Shown in pieces: positions 23,194 through 32,143 of a stretch of 64,000 nt of DNA. Made by a program: the position numbers and the translations under genes. Positions within the stretch are counted from its first letter, which is position 1; the number at the start of each line of letters is the position of its first letter. Where the stretch lies: the NCBI GenBank assembly GCA_036268995.1, contig DATATB010000036.1:62001-126000 (forward strand), written 5' to 3'. Source of the DNA: DATATB01 sp036268995. Its GTDB lineage: Bacteria; Planctomycetota; Planctomycetia; Pirellulales; PNKZ01. The notes under the pieces are model-generated. The model was not told where the DNA came from. It searched no databases and worked only from the letters and a program-made list of their open reading frames with translations.

Positions 23194-23710
23194 AGCTTAA
23201 TGAAATTTAACGATTTAGGGCTCGCAGCACCGGCGCATGATGCCGTTTTGGCCACCCGTGCTCGCTGCGTTTGCCCACCGGGGGGCTTCGCGAATTCAAC
23301 GCGTGTTGCCCGGCCGCAACAGCCAATGGGCGGTCAATGATGCGTCGACGCACGCCGGTTTGCACGGCCGGTCTTCGCGGCTTAGGGTTCTCTGGACAGC
23401 ACGACGAGCCACCCGTCCGATAGCAGGTGGCCGCCGAGCGAGCGCCACTGCTGACGGACAATTCTCGACCAGCGAGGTTACCATGGATTGGAGCGCCGGT
23501 CGGAGCGGCGTTTGCGGGGATATCGCGACGGGGCCGCTCGCACGGGACTGGATGGGTTGGACAAAGCTCCGTGCTTGTACGAGGTGCGATAAGCCAGCAC
23601 AAAACATTTCCGGCTCAAGTGGCCGGTAAGGCATTTGGGATTGGCAATTACGGCGGCTAAAATAACAATAGGAAACAGACGGCGGCTGCCCGCTGGTGGA
23701 GGAACGGTCC
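23194..23710. other. About 520-bp intergenic region between divergent genes
   Basis: Apart from the ribosome-binding site of the TPR gene at its right end I see no gene here. The longest frames, on both strands, are Arg/Ser-rich and have no family resemblance. An AT-richer stretch (taaaataacaatagg, about 23658) may belong to the TPR gene promoter. Confidence 0.5.
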
Positions 23711-24223
23711 GTGTCGGGAAGTAATCGAGTTCGCTTTCGACGCATCCTTCGTGAGGCAGAGGGTTATTTAGACCTGAATCTGCCTTACAACGCGTTGGAA
23801 GTGCTCGACCGCATGAAAGAGCCCGGCACGTTCCGCGGCCACAAGCTGTTTCTCACCGGTCGGGCCTTGGCCGCCTTGGGCCGCCATCACGAGGCCTGCG
23901 CCACGCTGGAAGAGGCCGCCGATCTGCTGCCCAGCGACCTTGAGGTCTGGATCGCGCTGGGCGCGTGCTACCGCGATGCCGGCCGCTTGGACCGGGCTAT
24001 CGGCACGCTGCAGCGAGCCGAGGAACTCGAGCCCCGGCCAGCTCTGTTTTACAGCTTGGCCCGCTATTGCAGCGTCGCCCAGGAAAAGCAACGGGCACTC
24101 GACTACCTGTCGCGAGCGATTGCGATGGATCCTAATCTGCGCGACCAGCTTGGCGACGAGCCGGATTTCGATTCGCTGCGCTCGGATCCCGAGTTCCAGG
24201 CGCTAACCAGCATTATCGTCTAG
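23711..24223 (+). CDS. TPR-repeat protein
   Basis: I start at the GTG at 23711 because GGAGGAA lies six bases before it; a GTG at 23696 is in frame but has no such site. The 170-residue product has three to four tetratricopeptide repeats: a repeat around YLDLNLPYNALEVLDRM, then GHKLFLTGRALAALGRHHEACATLEEAADLLPSD, LEVWIALGACYRDAGRLDRAIGTLQRAEELEP, and RPALFYSLARYCSVAQEKQRALDYLSRAIAMDPN, each with the W/A-G-Y/F-A-P pattern. No signal peptide or membrane helix is present, so it is cytoplasmic and probably a protein-protein adaptor. Partners are not evident. Confidence 0.85.
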   Translation: MSGSNRVRFRRILREAEGYLDLNLPYNALEVLDRMKEPGTFRGHKLFLTGRALAALGRHHEACATLEEAADLLPSDLEVWIALGACYRDAGRLDRAIGTLQRAEELEPRPALFYSLARYCSVAQEKQRALDYLSRAIAMDPNLRDQLGDEPDFDSLRSDPEFQALTSIIV

Positions 24224-24236
24224 CGCCTTTCTTTCT

Positions 24237-24276
24237 CCCCTCGCCCCTTGTGGGAGAGGGGCCGGGCGTGAGGGGT
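24237..24276. repeat. Second copy of the GC-rich interspersed element (inverted relative to 7138-7172)
   Basis: The sequence cccctcgccccttgtggg and its continuation to gtgagggg match the reverse complement of 7138-7172 except for a two-base insertion and one change. It lies just after the TPR gene and could form a hairpin in its 3' end. Long arms like those at 7103-7203 are not present here. Confidence 0.7.
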
Positions 24277-24475
24277 CGGTCCTGCCGCTCGCTTGACCGC
24301 CGCCACTCCAGCCTGGTTTTCGGCTGCGCGCCCACCGGCGTCAACGATTCGCCGAAACTGGCCCTGCCTGATGCCAATATTGCGCCCGTGGCGTGGCACG
24401 GCTTTAGCAGCATGCCCAATTGGGGCGAAATGCACAGTTTCGGCGGCGGCTTCTTCGAGCAAGGGAGATCCAACT

Positions 24476-25039
24476 ATGGCGACCGTACATACGCAAGGTT
24501 TTCACGAGGAGCATGTAACCCATGCCTCGGGCACTTCGGTAGTCGAGGCGGCAGTCGGCCTGGCAGGGGTGCTATTGGCAATTCTAGGCTTGGTGAATGT
24601 CGCACCCGCCTACATGGCGTCGATCGCCACGCTGGCCATCGGAGCCGCGCTGGCCTTTCAAGGTGCGGCCTGCCAAATGCGCACGGGTGGCAATGCCATT
24701 TCGGCTGAGTTTACCGCCGGCCTGGCGGGCATCGTCCTGGGGATTCTGGCAATCCTCGGCATCGAGACGGCGATCTTGCTTCCGGTGGCCGTGCTCGTGT
24801 TCAGCGGCGGCTTGCTGTTGAGCGCCGGCTCGTCGCTGCACTTTGGCGCTGCGGGGGCAACGGCCGGCTCCGGCAGCCACATTCTCTGTGGCGTGGCCGG
24901 CATCGTCCTGGGCATTATCGCCCTGGTCAGCTCGGCTTCGTTGACGCTCTGCCTCGTGGCCCTGCTGACACTCGGTGTCGCCGTGGCCGTGGGCGGCAAC
25001 ACCTGGAGCCACCGGTTTGTTCGCATGTGGCAGCGGTAA
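24476..25039 (+). CDS. Polytopic membrane protein of unknown function
   Basis: The ATG at 24476 follows AAGGGAGA. The 187-residue product has a short soluble N-terminus (MATVHTQGFHEEHVTHASG) and then five or six hydrophobic helices rich in Gly and Ala (VVEAAVGLAGVLLAILGLVNVAP, SIATLAIGAALAFQGAACQM, FTAGLAGIVLGILAILGI, ILLPVAVLVFSGGLLLSAG, HILCGVAGIVLGIIALVSSAS, LTLCLVALLTLGVAVAVG). The repeated 'AGIVLGIlAi' pattern suggests an internal duplication of a helix pair. No transport or catalytic residue stands out. Confidence 0.75.
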   Translation: MATVHTQGFHEEHVTHASGTSVVEAAVGLAGVLLAILGLVNVAPAYMASIATLAIGAALAFQGAACQMRTGGNAISAEFTAGLAGIVLGILAILGIETAILLPVAVLVFSGGLLLSAGSSLHFGAAGATAGSGSHILCGVAGIVLGIIALVSSASLTLCLVALLTLGVAVAVGGNTWSHRFVRMWQR

Positions 25040-25053
25040 CGCCTTTAGCATTT

Positions 25054-25159
25054 TGAACAGAAGATCGCAAAGAACGCGAAGAAAGACGAAACCGGTCGGA
25101 CGTGGATAGACCCATTCGTTCCTTCTCTTCTTTGCGGCCTTCGCGATCTTCTGTTCAAT
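25054..25159. repeat. Interspersed inverted repeat
   Basis: The left arm begins ttgaacagaagatcgc (25054-25069) and pairs perfectly with gcgatcttctgttcaa (25144-25159), then imperfectly inward for about 20 more bases. It lies between the convergent membrane-protein and thioesterase genes. A half-copy is present at 46411-46453. Confidence 0.75.
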
Positions 25160-25174
25160 TCCGCTTCTGTTCGT

Positions 25175-25624
25175 TCAAAACGGTTTGCCTTCCAGCTCTT
25201 CGATCTTTTGCCGCAGCTCGGGCGGAATGGGCTGCGGCTTTTGCGTTTGATAATCGAAGACCACGATCGTCGAATCGCCTTCCGCGGCCACCGCAGCCAG
25301 CCGCTCGCTCCACAGCCGATGCTCCATGCCAAAACTGCTGCGGCCCAAGCGCGTCACCCGCGAGCCGATTTGCACCCAGTCGGGATACACCACCGGTCGG
25401 CGAAACTGACAACTGATCGCCGCCAGAATCGGCCCCAGCCGGCTCTCCGGTTCTTGCCCGGTGAGCCGAATCCGCTCCAGGTACGCGATTCGGGCCGTTT
25501 CGAACCAGCGGAAGTAGATCGCGTTGTTCACATGCGCAAACGGATCCTGGTCGCCCCATTGCACCGGCCAACGCGTCACGACGTGAAAGTCGGCCAGCTC
25601 GGCCACCGGTTTCCAATCATCCAT
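25175..25624 (-). CDS. YbgC/4HBT-type acyl-CoA thioesterase
   Basis: The 149-residue hotdog protein has the family signature VQWGDQDPFAHVNNAIYFRWFETARIAYLERI near residues 21-52, where Asp (GDQD) is the catalytic residue and H-V-N-N follows. Further strands: GPILAAISCQFRRPVVYPDWVQIGSRVTRLGRSSF and STIVVFDYQTQKPQPIPPELR. YbgC-type enzymes hydrolyse acyl-CoA or 4-hydroxybenzoyl-CoA thioesters. The hotdog fold needs a dimer. The gene has no tol-pal neighbour here. Confidence 0.9.
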   Translation of the reverse strand: MDDWKPVAELADFHVVTRWPVQWGDQDPFAHVNNAIYFRWFETARIAYLERIRLTGQEPESRLGPILAAISCQFRRPVVYPDWVQIGSRVTRLGRSSFGMEHRLWSERLAAVAAEGDSTIVVFDYQTQKPQPIPPELRQKIEELEGKPF

Positions 25625-25726
25625 ATCGCGGTTCCCAAATCGTATTGGAGCATCGTCCGCCGCGCAGCGTCCACCGAGCGGGCCGCGGCCCGTTCTACCA
25701 TATCCGGCCGGCGATCACTATTTGCC

Positions 25727-25855
25727 TCAGCGCAGGGCATAACTCGCCAGCTTCTCGATGAAGGCCGCGGCGAATGCGTCCAGGTCCGTCGGCACCAGTT
25801 GCCGCAAGCCCACGGCGCCGGCAAAGTGGCGGCCATTTAGCGCGGGCAAGATTCA
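25727..25855 (-). pseudogene. Relic of a DUF1585-type C-terminus (planctomycete cytochrome-like protein)
   Basis: About 41 codons between two in-frame stops read ILPALNGRHFAGAVGLRQL and then VPTDLDAFAAAFIEKLASYALR, ending TGA. This fits the end of DUF1585 (D-G-R-x-F-x-G-x-x-G-L..., then F-x-x-x-x-x-E-K-L-L-x-Y-A-L-G-R). No other domain of such proteins (DUF1587, DUF1592, DUF1588) is found upstream. It is probably the remains of a deleted gene. Confidence 0.5.
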
Positions 25856-25928
25856 GCCCCCGGTTTGACTCGCGTCCCCGTCTTCTGGCCGCGTAACCTG
25901 TACCTGGGCCAACCGCTATACTGCTCGC

Positions 25929-26240
25929 ATGCACGAGAAGCCCCGCCGCCGCTGGTTCCAATGTGAGTTGCGGACGCTGCTGGTCGTGGTAGCTTTAGCT
26001 GCGCCGCTGACGACTTGGGCCGGCTATTCTCTCAAATGGATCAGAGAGCGCCAGGCGGTGATACCGTGGGCGCTCGTGCCTGATAACAGCGAAACGCGGG
26101 CCCCGGCGGGGCTTTGGATTTTCGGCGAGCGCGGTTATGCGAAACTCTATATCGCGCTAGCCGGGTGGCCACGCGGCTGGGATGTCGCGCGCCTTAAAGA
26201 ATTGTTTCCGGAAGCGGATATCGTGGCCCTCCACGATTGA
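25929..26240 (+). CDS. Small membrane protein with the planctomycete RRWFQ-LRTLLVVV leader
   Basis: The 103-residue protein starts MHEKPRRRWFQCELRTLLVVVALAAPLTTWAGYSLKWIRER, a leader seen in many planctomycete proteins: basic residues, then the WFQ-xxLRTLLVVV segment as a membrane anchor with the rest outside. The remaining 60 residues include GLWIFGERGYAKLYIALAG and end in a leucine-rich-repeat-like strand (LKELFPEADIVALHD). The family is often annotated as leucine-rich repeat or hypothetical. The function is unknown. Confidence 0.7.
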   Translation: MHEKPRRRWFQCELRTLLVVVALAAPLTTWAGYSLKWIRERQAVIPWALVPDNSETRAPAGLWIFGERGYAKLYIALAGWPRGWDVARLKELFPEADIVALHD

Positions 26241-26259
26241 TACATCGCTTAGCTGCCGC

Positions 26260-27753
26260 TCAGTGATCGTAGTCCGCGCCGGTGAGGCTGTGGAGGACGG
26301 ATTGCTGCCAGCCGGTGAGTTCGGCTTGAAGTTTGTCGGCCAGCGCAGGCTGCTGGTCGAGCAGGTTCGACTTTTCGGCCGGATCGGCATCGAGATCGAA
26401 GAGTTCGCGCCGGACGGGACCGGCTTTCTGTTCGTGAATGACCAATTTGAAATTGCCTTCGATCACGGCGCGCGGACCGAGGTAGTCGTCTTTCGTGATG
26501 GGAGGCTGGCGATAGTTCGTGAAGTCTCGCGTCGCCTTGCCGCCCATCAGCTTCACCAGCGGCGTCGTGCCCTTTTGTAGCTCGGGATCAATCCACGGCT
26601 CGGGATGCGAGCGCAGCAGTCGTCGCGTGTCGTACTCCCAAAAGCAGAGCAGGCCGGGCCGCTGGATCAGCGTGCCGCTAAAAACCCCGGTCAAATCCAC
26701 GCCGTCCAGTGGACGCTTGGGTAGCGGTTGACCCACGATCGCGCACAGCGTCGGCAGCAAGTCGCTGGTACAGGCGCGGACTTGGGTGGTGCGCGGCTGA
26801 GGAATACGCGCGGGCCACTCGATCAGGCCGGGTACGCGGATGCCGCCTTCGTAGACCTGCCCTTTCACCCCGCGAAGCGGGAACCCCAGCGCCGCGTCGG
26901 GCGAAGTGCCGTTGTCGCCGCAGTAGAACAGCAAGGTATCTTGACGCAGACCTTGCGCAGCCAGATGTTTTCGCAACATGCCGATGGCCCGATCCATGGC
27001 CGTGATCTCGGCATAGCGCTCGCGCAGTACCTCGCCCTTGGGACGCGTCACCTGCCCGCCGGTTTCGTTGGAGGTGAGGTGGGATTTCTTGTCGGCATAT
27101 TTTGCCGGCAGATCGTCATAAAGCGCCAGGTCGGCCGGCAGGCCGCTGTACGGTTCGTGCGGAGAACCAAACCAGATGACGGTGAAAAATGGCTTGCCGT
27201 CCCCGCGAACGCGATCAATGAACTTCATGGCCTCGCGGACGATGACCTCAGAACTTTCGCCGGGATAAACCTGCGGCGGCCCGCCGTTGCGCGAGAGCGA
27301 CGGATTCAGCTCGAAGAAATTGTCGTGCGAGACCCACTCGTCGAAACCCATCGCGCCCGGGTTGACGGGCGAGCCGGCTTTGACAGCGCCGACGTGCCAT
27401 TTGCCGAAATGGCCGCAGCGATAGCCGGCCTGGCCGGCGATCTGCGCGATGGTGATCTCCTGCGGACGAATCGACCAGCCGGGCGCAAAAGTGCCGTAGC
27501 GATTCGGGTGTCGGCCGGTGAGAAAACTGCCGCGCGTAGGCGAGCAACTCGGATGGGCCGAATAAAAGTGGTCGAACCGCAAGCCCGTCGCGGCGATCTC
27601 GTCGAGTACCGGAGTCTTCACATACGGATGGCCGTTGTAACCGGTCTCTTCCCAGCCGTGGTCGTCTCCCATGAGCAACACGACATTGGGCAACTCCGCG
27701 GCCGAAGCGCCGGCACACAACAAAACCACCACTGCGATCCAGACTGCTTTCAT
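26260..27753 (-). CDS. Sulfatase, FGE-type, secreted
   Basis: I start at 27753, where a signal peptide begins (MKAVWIAVVVLLCAGASA). The 497-residue product is an arylsulfatase-type enzyme: metal ligands LLMGDDHGWEETG (Asp30, Asp31), the formylglycine motif SCSPTRGSFLTGRHP (Cys70-Ser-Pro-Thr-Arg74), GHFGKWHVG near 116, and FYCGDNGTSPD with the second metal pair near 290. A formylglycine-generating enzyme is needed to activate Cys70; none is encoded in this window. It is the last gene of the exported-protein run, 47 bases behind the oxidoreductase gene, so it may remove sulfate from the same glycan. Confidence 0.93.
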   Translation of the reverse strand: MKAVWIAVVVLLCAGASAAELPNVVLLMGDDHGWEETGYNGHPYVKTPVLDEIAATGLRFDHFYSAHPSCSPTRGSFLTGRHPNRYGTFAPGWSIRPQEITIAQIAGQAGYRCGHFGKWHVGAVKAGSPVNPGAMGFDEWVSHDNFFELNPSLSRNGGPPQVYPGESSEVIVREAMKFIDRVRGDGKPFFTVIWFGSPHEPYSGLPADLALYDDLPAKYADKKSHLTSNETGGQVTRPKGEVLRERYAEITAMDRAIGMLRKHLAAQGLRQDTLLFYCGDNGTSPDAALGFPLRGVKGQVYEGGIRVPGLIEWPARIPQPRTTQVRACTSDLLPTLCAIVGQPLPKRPLDGVDLTGVFSGTLIQRPGLLCFWEYDTRRLLRSHPEPWIDPELQKGTTPLVKLMGGKATRDFTNYRQPPITKDDYLGPRAVIEGNFKLVIHEQKAGPVRRELFDLDADPAEKSNLLDQQPALADKLQAELTGWQQSVLHSLTGADYDH

Positions 27754-27800
27754 CGTGTGATTTTCCCAGATCGTTTCATGGCGCGCGGGCTTGCGGCGCA

Positions 27801-29231
27801 TCAAGCCTGCCAGCCCGCGCGGTAATCCTGCTTCACCCATTGATTCAGGTTTGCGAGGTTGGTGACCTTCATGTTCGGCCCGTCCCATTCGACCGGCTGG
27901 CCCGCGCCGGCGCGCTGGGCCAGGTTGCCCAGCAAGGTGAATTCGGTGAGCCGTGCCGAGTAATCGAAGTTCGAAGCGGTATCCGTTCGTCCCTCGCGCA
28001 CGGCTTGCAGAAAATCGCTCGCCACCGCGGACGTTCGCGGAAGCGTCTTGGGCGGCTCGGGGGTTTCGAGCATCTGCTTTTGGGGCACGATGCGCATCTT
28101 GTTGCCATAGGTGCCCGTGTAGAGAATCCCCTTCTCGCCGACGTACAGGGTGCCGCTGGAATCGAACTTTTCGTCGGGATACTTCTTTTTCAATTCCGCC
28201 AGCAGCGGCGGCAGGTTCGCAGTTCCTCGCGGGCCTTTGGGAACCGCGATGTTCGCGTCGCCGGTATCGCCTTCGCCGATGCGGCCGTCGTACCAATAGA
28301 CCTTAACGGCCGGCATCTCGCCGCGGGCGGCAAAATCCCAGCGGATGCGCGTGCCGGTGGGATAGCGCTGATCGCTGCCGCCAAACATCTGCTCGACTTC
28401 GACCCGGCTGGGGTGCTCGAGCTTGAGCGACCAGTAGACGCCGTCGAGCACGTGGCAGCCCATGTTTCCCAGCGAACCGTTGCCAAAGTCGTACCAGCCG
28501 TGCCATTGGTGCGGATGCAAATCGAGATGGTAATCGCGGAACGGAGCCGGCCCGATCCATGATTCCCAATTCAGTCCCGTCGGCACCGGCAACGAAGCCG
28601 GCCTTGGCCCGATGCCGCCGTTGGCCCGGTTGGTCCAACTGTGCGTTTCAGTGATCGGTCCCACGGCGCCGGCCCAAACGTATTCGCACAGCCGGCGATA
28701 GCCCTCTTCGCAATGGCCCTGGTTGCCCATTTGCGTTGCTACTTTGTAGCGGGCGGCCATGGCCGAGAGCGTGCGTGCCTCGGCGATGGTGTGGCACAGC
28801 GGCTTTTCGCAATAGACGCCCTTACCCAGTTGCATCGCGATCATGGCCGGCAGCGCATGCTGGTGATTCGGCGTGGCGATGAAAACGGCATCGATCTGTT
28901 TGGCGACCTTGTCGAACATCGCGCGGTAGTCGGTGAACACTTGCACGCGATTGGGATCGCCGTCTTTGCTTTTGACCAAAGTCCGGACCCGGTCTAACCG
29001 CTTTTCGTCGGCATCCACCAGGGCCACCAGGTTCTGCCCCAGGGCAGTGGCCACGTGCGTCGCGCCACGCCCGCCGCAGCCAATCACCACGCAATTCAAT
29101 TTGTCTACATTGTCTGCCGATTCGGCGGCAAAGGCCGAGCGCCGCTCCGGCAGCCACTGCGCCGCCAACAGGCCGCCCGTTGCGACCGCAGCTTGATTCA
29201 AAAACGAACGACGACCGGACTTCAATGGCAT
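27801..29231 (-). CDS. Gfo/Idh/MocA family oxidoreductase, Tat-exported
   Basis: The 476-residue protein opens with a twin-arginine-like signal (KSGRRSFLNQAAVATGGLLAAQW). A Rossmann motif follows (CVVIGCGGRGATHV, about 47-60), then AVFIATPNHQHALPAMIAMQLGKGVYCEKPLCHT, with the Glu-Lys-Pro that positions the nicotinamide. The C-terminal half is the alpha/beta substrate domain (TNRANGGIGPRPASLPVP, NMGCHVLDGVYWSLKLEHP). NAD-dependent sugar oxidation or, in exported members, glycan cleavage through keto intermediates is known for this family. Position between the O-acetylesterase and sulfatase genes supports work on the same carbohydrate. Confidence 0.92.
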   Translation of the reverse strand: MPLKSGRRSFLNQAAVATGGLLAAQWLPERRSAFAAESADNVDKLNCVVIGCGGRGATHVATALGQNLVALVDADEKRLDRVRTLVKSKDGDPNRVQVFTDYRAMFDKVAKQIDAVFIATPNHQHALPAMIAMQLGKGVYCEKPLCHTIAEARTLSAMAARYKVATQMGNQGHCEEGYRRLCEYVWAGAVGPITETHSWTNRANGGIGPRPASLPVPTGLNWESWIGPAPFRDYHLDLHPHQWHGWYDFGNGSLGNMGCHVLDGVYWSLKLEHPSRVEVEQMFGGSDQRYPTGTRIRWDFAARGEMPAVKVYWYDGRIGEGDTGDANIAVPKGPRGTANLPPLLAELKKKYPDEKFDSSGTLYVGEKGILYTGTYGNKMRIVPQKQMLETPEPPKTLPRTSAVASDFLQAVREGRTDTASNFDYSARLTEFTLLGNLAQRAGAGQPVEWDGPNMKVTNLANLNQWVKQDYRAGWQA

Positions 29232-29296
29232 GGCTGCACTCACAAAAGAAAAAGGGCATTCCACCAGAAGACGCCGACGATGCCGGCGTTAATCGT

Positions 29297-30862
29297 TCAC
29301 TTCCAGTCGTCGGTGCGGAAAGGCGAGGCAGGCAGGCCGGCGCCGTTGTACAGGTTGCCGTCGGGATTGCTGGCCCAGGCATAACGCACGGCCACCGGTT
29401 GCTTGACTTCGGGATTACTGACGACGACTTCCGTGCCCTCGATCTTGGCCTGCGCCGGCTTCCACACTTTGTCCTCGCCGGCGATTTGAAAGCCTTTCAA
29501 CTCGCCGCCTTTCGCCACGAGGCCGCCGTCGGTGTGTTCAAAGCTCAGCACGACTTCGCTGCCACGAATCTTGCGCCCTGCGGGCAGCGGGCCGCTGGTG
29601 GCCGGAACTTTCTGGCCGTACACCGTGCCCAACGCCCAGAGCGCGAGCCGCCGGCCGACCTCCTGCTTGTTTTTGGGATGATTATCATTCGGCTCGCCGA
29701 TGTCGACGGTGACGGCCATGCCGGTCTTCTTGACCCGCAGGCTCTGCAACATCGCTTCACGCACTAGCGGGCGGAAGTCCTTGCGTTCGAAATTTGGCAA
29801 TTGGACCCAGGCAAACGGGAAGTCGCTGCCCCAGCGCGAGCGCCAATCCTCGACGAGCAGCGGCAGTTGCTGAGCGTACAACTCAGCCAGCTCGAGCCGG
29901 CTGGTATTGTGTTCGCCCTGGTACCAGATCGCTCCGCGCAGCGCGTACGGAATCAGCGGCGCGATCATGCCGTTGTAAAGATTGGCTGGGAAGTTGGGAT
30001 CCTGGCCCGGCTGCCCTGACTGGCTGGGTTTACGAGGCGCGGGCTTTCCCGCCGCCTTGGCTTGTGCGACTTTCTTTTTCCAAGCAGCGAGTTGTTTTTC
30101 GTCCGTGGCTTTCGCCTGCGCGAAATCGTAGGCCGCGTCGGCACGCACCCATTTGTCAATCTGCGCCTGGAGTTCGGGAGATTTGCTCTGGGCATCCAGG
30201 CTCGTCCAGGCAGCGATGTCGGTCCCGCCGTAGGACGAGTTGATCAAGCCGACCGCTACGCCCAGCCGCTGGTGCAGCTCGCGGCCAAAGAAATAGGCGA
30301 CGGCCGAAAAATTTCCCACGGTCTCGGGACTGCAAGCTTCCCACTGGCCCGTGCAATCGGCTTGGGGCGTACGTTGCGGACTGCGGGTGACCGTGAACAT
30401 CCGCAGGTGCGGGAAGTTGGCGGCCGATTTTTCTTCTTCGGCGTTCATGCCACGGCTAACCAGGAATGCCATGTTCGACTGGCCGGAGGCGAGCCAGACT
30501 TCGCCCACCAGCACGTCATTCACGGTCACGGTGTTCTTGCCTTGCACCGTGACCGTCTGGGGTTCGTCGTTTGGCTTGAGTTGGCTCAGTTTGACGGTCC
30601 ACTTGCCGTCCTTGTCGGCCTGGCAAGTCTGCGATTGGCCGGCAATGGAAACCGTGACGTTCTCGCCCGGCTCGGCCCAGCCCCACACCGGCACCGCGGC
30701 GCTCGCTTGCAGCACCATGTGATCCGAAAAGATGCCGGGCAGCTTCACGTCCGCGCGGACAGCGGTAGCCCCGACGGCCATCAACATGACCGTCATCAAA
30801 CCGGTGGCGCGGATCGCCAACGGCAGAAGCCGGCGGGCTGAAAAGTGGGTGCGTGCTTTCAT
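29297..30862 (-). CDS. Sialate O-acetylesterase (SASA family), secreted
   Basis: The 521-residue product has a signal peptide, then an Ig-like N-terminal part (LPGIFSDHMVLQASAAVPVWGWAEPGE, typical of the family) and the SGNH-type esterase core with EVWLASGQSNMAFLV (nucleophile Ser129), AVGLINSSYGGTDIAAWTS near 210, GAIWYQGEHNTSR near 315 (Asn of the oxyanion hole) and DIGEPNDNHPKNKQEVGRRLA near 390, where Asp and His complete the triad. These enzymes remove O-acetyl groups from sialic acid or other sugars. The start overlaps the sialidase stop (ATGA), so the two are coupled. Confidence 0.93.
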   Translation of the reverse strand: MKARTHFSARRLLPLAIRATGLMTVMLMAVGATAVRADVKLPGIFSDHMVLQASAAVPVWGWAEPGENVTVSIAGQSQTCQADKDGKWTVKLSQLKPNDEPQTVTVQGKNTVTVNDVLVGEVWLASGQSNMAFLVSRGMNAEEEKSAANFPHLRMFTVTRSPQRTPQADCTGQWEACSPETVGNFSAVAYFFGRELHQRLGVAVGLINSSYGGTDIAAWTSLDAQSKSPELQAQIDKWVRADAAYDFAQAKATDEKQLAAWKKKVAQAKAAGKPAPRKPSQSGQPGQDPNFPANLYNGMIAPLIPYALRGAIWYQGEHNTSRLELAELYAQQLPLLVEDWRSRWGSDFPFAWVQLPNFERKDFRPLVREAMLQSLRVKKTGMAVTVDIGEPNDNHPKNKQEVGRRLALWALGTVYGQKVPATSGPLPAGRKIRGSEVVLSFEHTDGGLVAKGGELKGFQIAGEDKVWKPAQAKIEGTEVVVSNPEVKQPVAVRYAWASNPDGNLYNGAGLPASPFRTDDWK

Positions 30863-32106
30863 GGCAAAGAATCTCTCCCGTTAGTAAGCCAATCGAGGTT
30901 GAAGCGGGCGAAATGGACCTCGTCCCAGTAATGCGTGCTCCCCTTGGGCCCGCGCTCGTAGACGTAGCCGATCGTCATGTCGTCCAGCACGACGAGATCG
31001 GAATAGGACGCGGGGTGCGGCCAGATCGTCTTGCCGGCGGTCCAGGTCTGGCCTTCATCGTAGCTCAGACGGACCGTGAGATTATAGCGGCCGTAAGGAT
31101 GTTCCGGCTGGCGAAAGGGCGACGCCGGGCTGGAAAACAGCAGGCGATTCTTATCCTGCCGGCCGGCCAAAGTGAAGCGTTCCACCGCACCATGGCAGCG
31201 CGGCGTGATCAATTCCTCGGCACGCCGCACGGCCCCCCAGGTTTCACCGCCGTCGCGGCTAACGGCGACGAGATGACGCAGATTGTCCGGAGCGTCTTCG
31301 GCACTTTCGTTGCGGGCCACGACCATCACGTCACCACCGGCCAATTCGACCAACTGGCATTCACTGGTGTGCAGCCCGACCGTGCCGCCCAGCTTCCATG
31401 TCGCGCCATGATCGTCGCTATAGAACGTATGCGAGAAGCTGCGCAGCCGGCCCTGGCCGATATCCTCGCGATGCCGGGCGGGGACGACCAGGCGACCCGC
31501 ATGCGGTCCAAACTGAAGTTGCATCATCGCGTTGCCCGGGCCCACGCCATAGCGCTGCTCCCAGCCTTTGGCCCAGGCCGCCCCGCGCCCGCGGCTGCTG
31601 GGATCGGCCTGCCCGGCATGGCCCGATGCGAGTTGATCCCACTCCGGCCGTGTCACTTGCTCATGAATCGTAACGGGCGCTTGCCACGTCGCGCCGCTGT
31701 CGCTGCTCGTCACGAACGCAAACCGCTTTTTATCTTGCAGGAAGAAGAGCCAGATCTTTTTGGTCACTCGATCGAGGCCAACCGTGATGTCGTTCGAGAC
31801 GCGCTTCCCGTCGTCGACGATCACTTGCTCGGCCATCCACGACTTGCCGCGATTCGTGCTCCGCTTCAAGACAATATCGTGATTGCCGATATCGCCCGGC
31901 CCATCGTTCCGCTTTTCGGCGAACACCAGCACGTCGCCATTGGGCGCTTGCAGGATCGCCGGAATGCGATAGTTCGGCTTGTTCATCGGCGTCACTGGAA
32001 AGACGACCGTCGTTTCAAACAGCGGCGCAGCAGCAGACTCGCCAGCGCAGACAGCGGCAAGCGGAGCGAGCAGCAATATGGAGAGGAACATGAAGCTACG
32101 TTTCAT
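30859..32106 (-). CDS. Exo-alpha-sialidase (BNR repeat), secreted
   Basis: The Met at 32106 opens a signal peptide (MKRSFMFLSILLLAPLAAVCAG); the product is 415 residues. The catalytic arginine motif is YRIP (46-49), in the place of F/Y-RIP of sialidases. At least four Asp boxes follow: STNRGKSW, SSDSGATW, SDDHGATW, SRDGGETW and a variant SYDEGQTW, one per propeller blade. An ARNES / PRCHGAVERF region lies where the other arginines and the catalytic Glu occur. It would cleave terminal sialic acid or a similar acidic sugar outside the cell. It is translationally coupled to the O-acetylesterase. Confidence 0.88.
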   Translation of the reverse strand: MKRSFMFLSILLLAPLAAVCAGESAAAPLFETTVVFPVTPMNKPNYRIPAILQAPNGDVLVFAEKRNDGPGDIGNHDIVLKRSTNRGKSWMAEQVIVDDGKRVSNDITVGLDRVTKKIWLFFLQDKKRFAFVTSSDSGATWQAPVTIHEQVTRPEWDQLASGHAGQADPSSRGRGAAWAKGWEQRYGVGPGNAMMQLQFGPHAGRLVVPARHREDIGQGRLRSFSHTFYSDDHGATWKLGGTVGLHTSECQLVELAGGDVMVVARNESAEDAPDNLRHLVAVSRDGGETWGAVRRAEELITPRCHGAVERFTLAGRQDKNRLLFSSPASPFRQPEHPYGRYNLTVRLSYDEGQTWTAGKTIWPHPASYSDLVVLDDMTIGYVYERGPKGSTHYWDEVHFARFNLDWLTNGRDSLP

Positions 32107-32143
32107 GGCACCGCTTTTTTTCATCAGCTTAATCGATGGCGAC

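Noticed and set aside
23207..23745. Minus-strand frames of 131 and 149 codons between the anti-sigma-like and TPR genes
   Set aside because: They overlap each other in different frames, are Arg/Ser/Pro-rich, and show no family or start signals.
26260..28296. A single 678-residue protein from the open frame ending at the sulfatase
   Set aside because: The sulfatase starts at a signal peptide at 27753; the part upstream is the out-of-frame shadow of the oxidoreductase gene.
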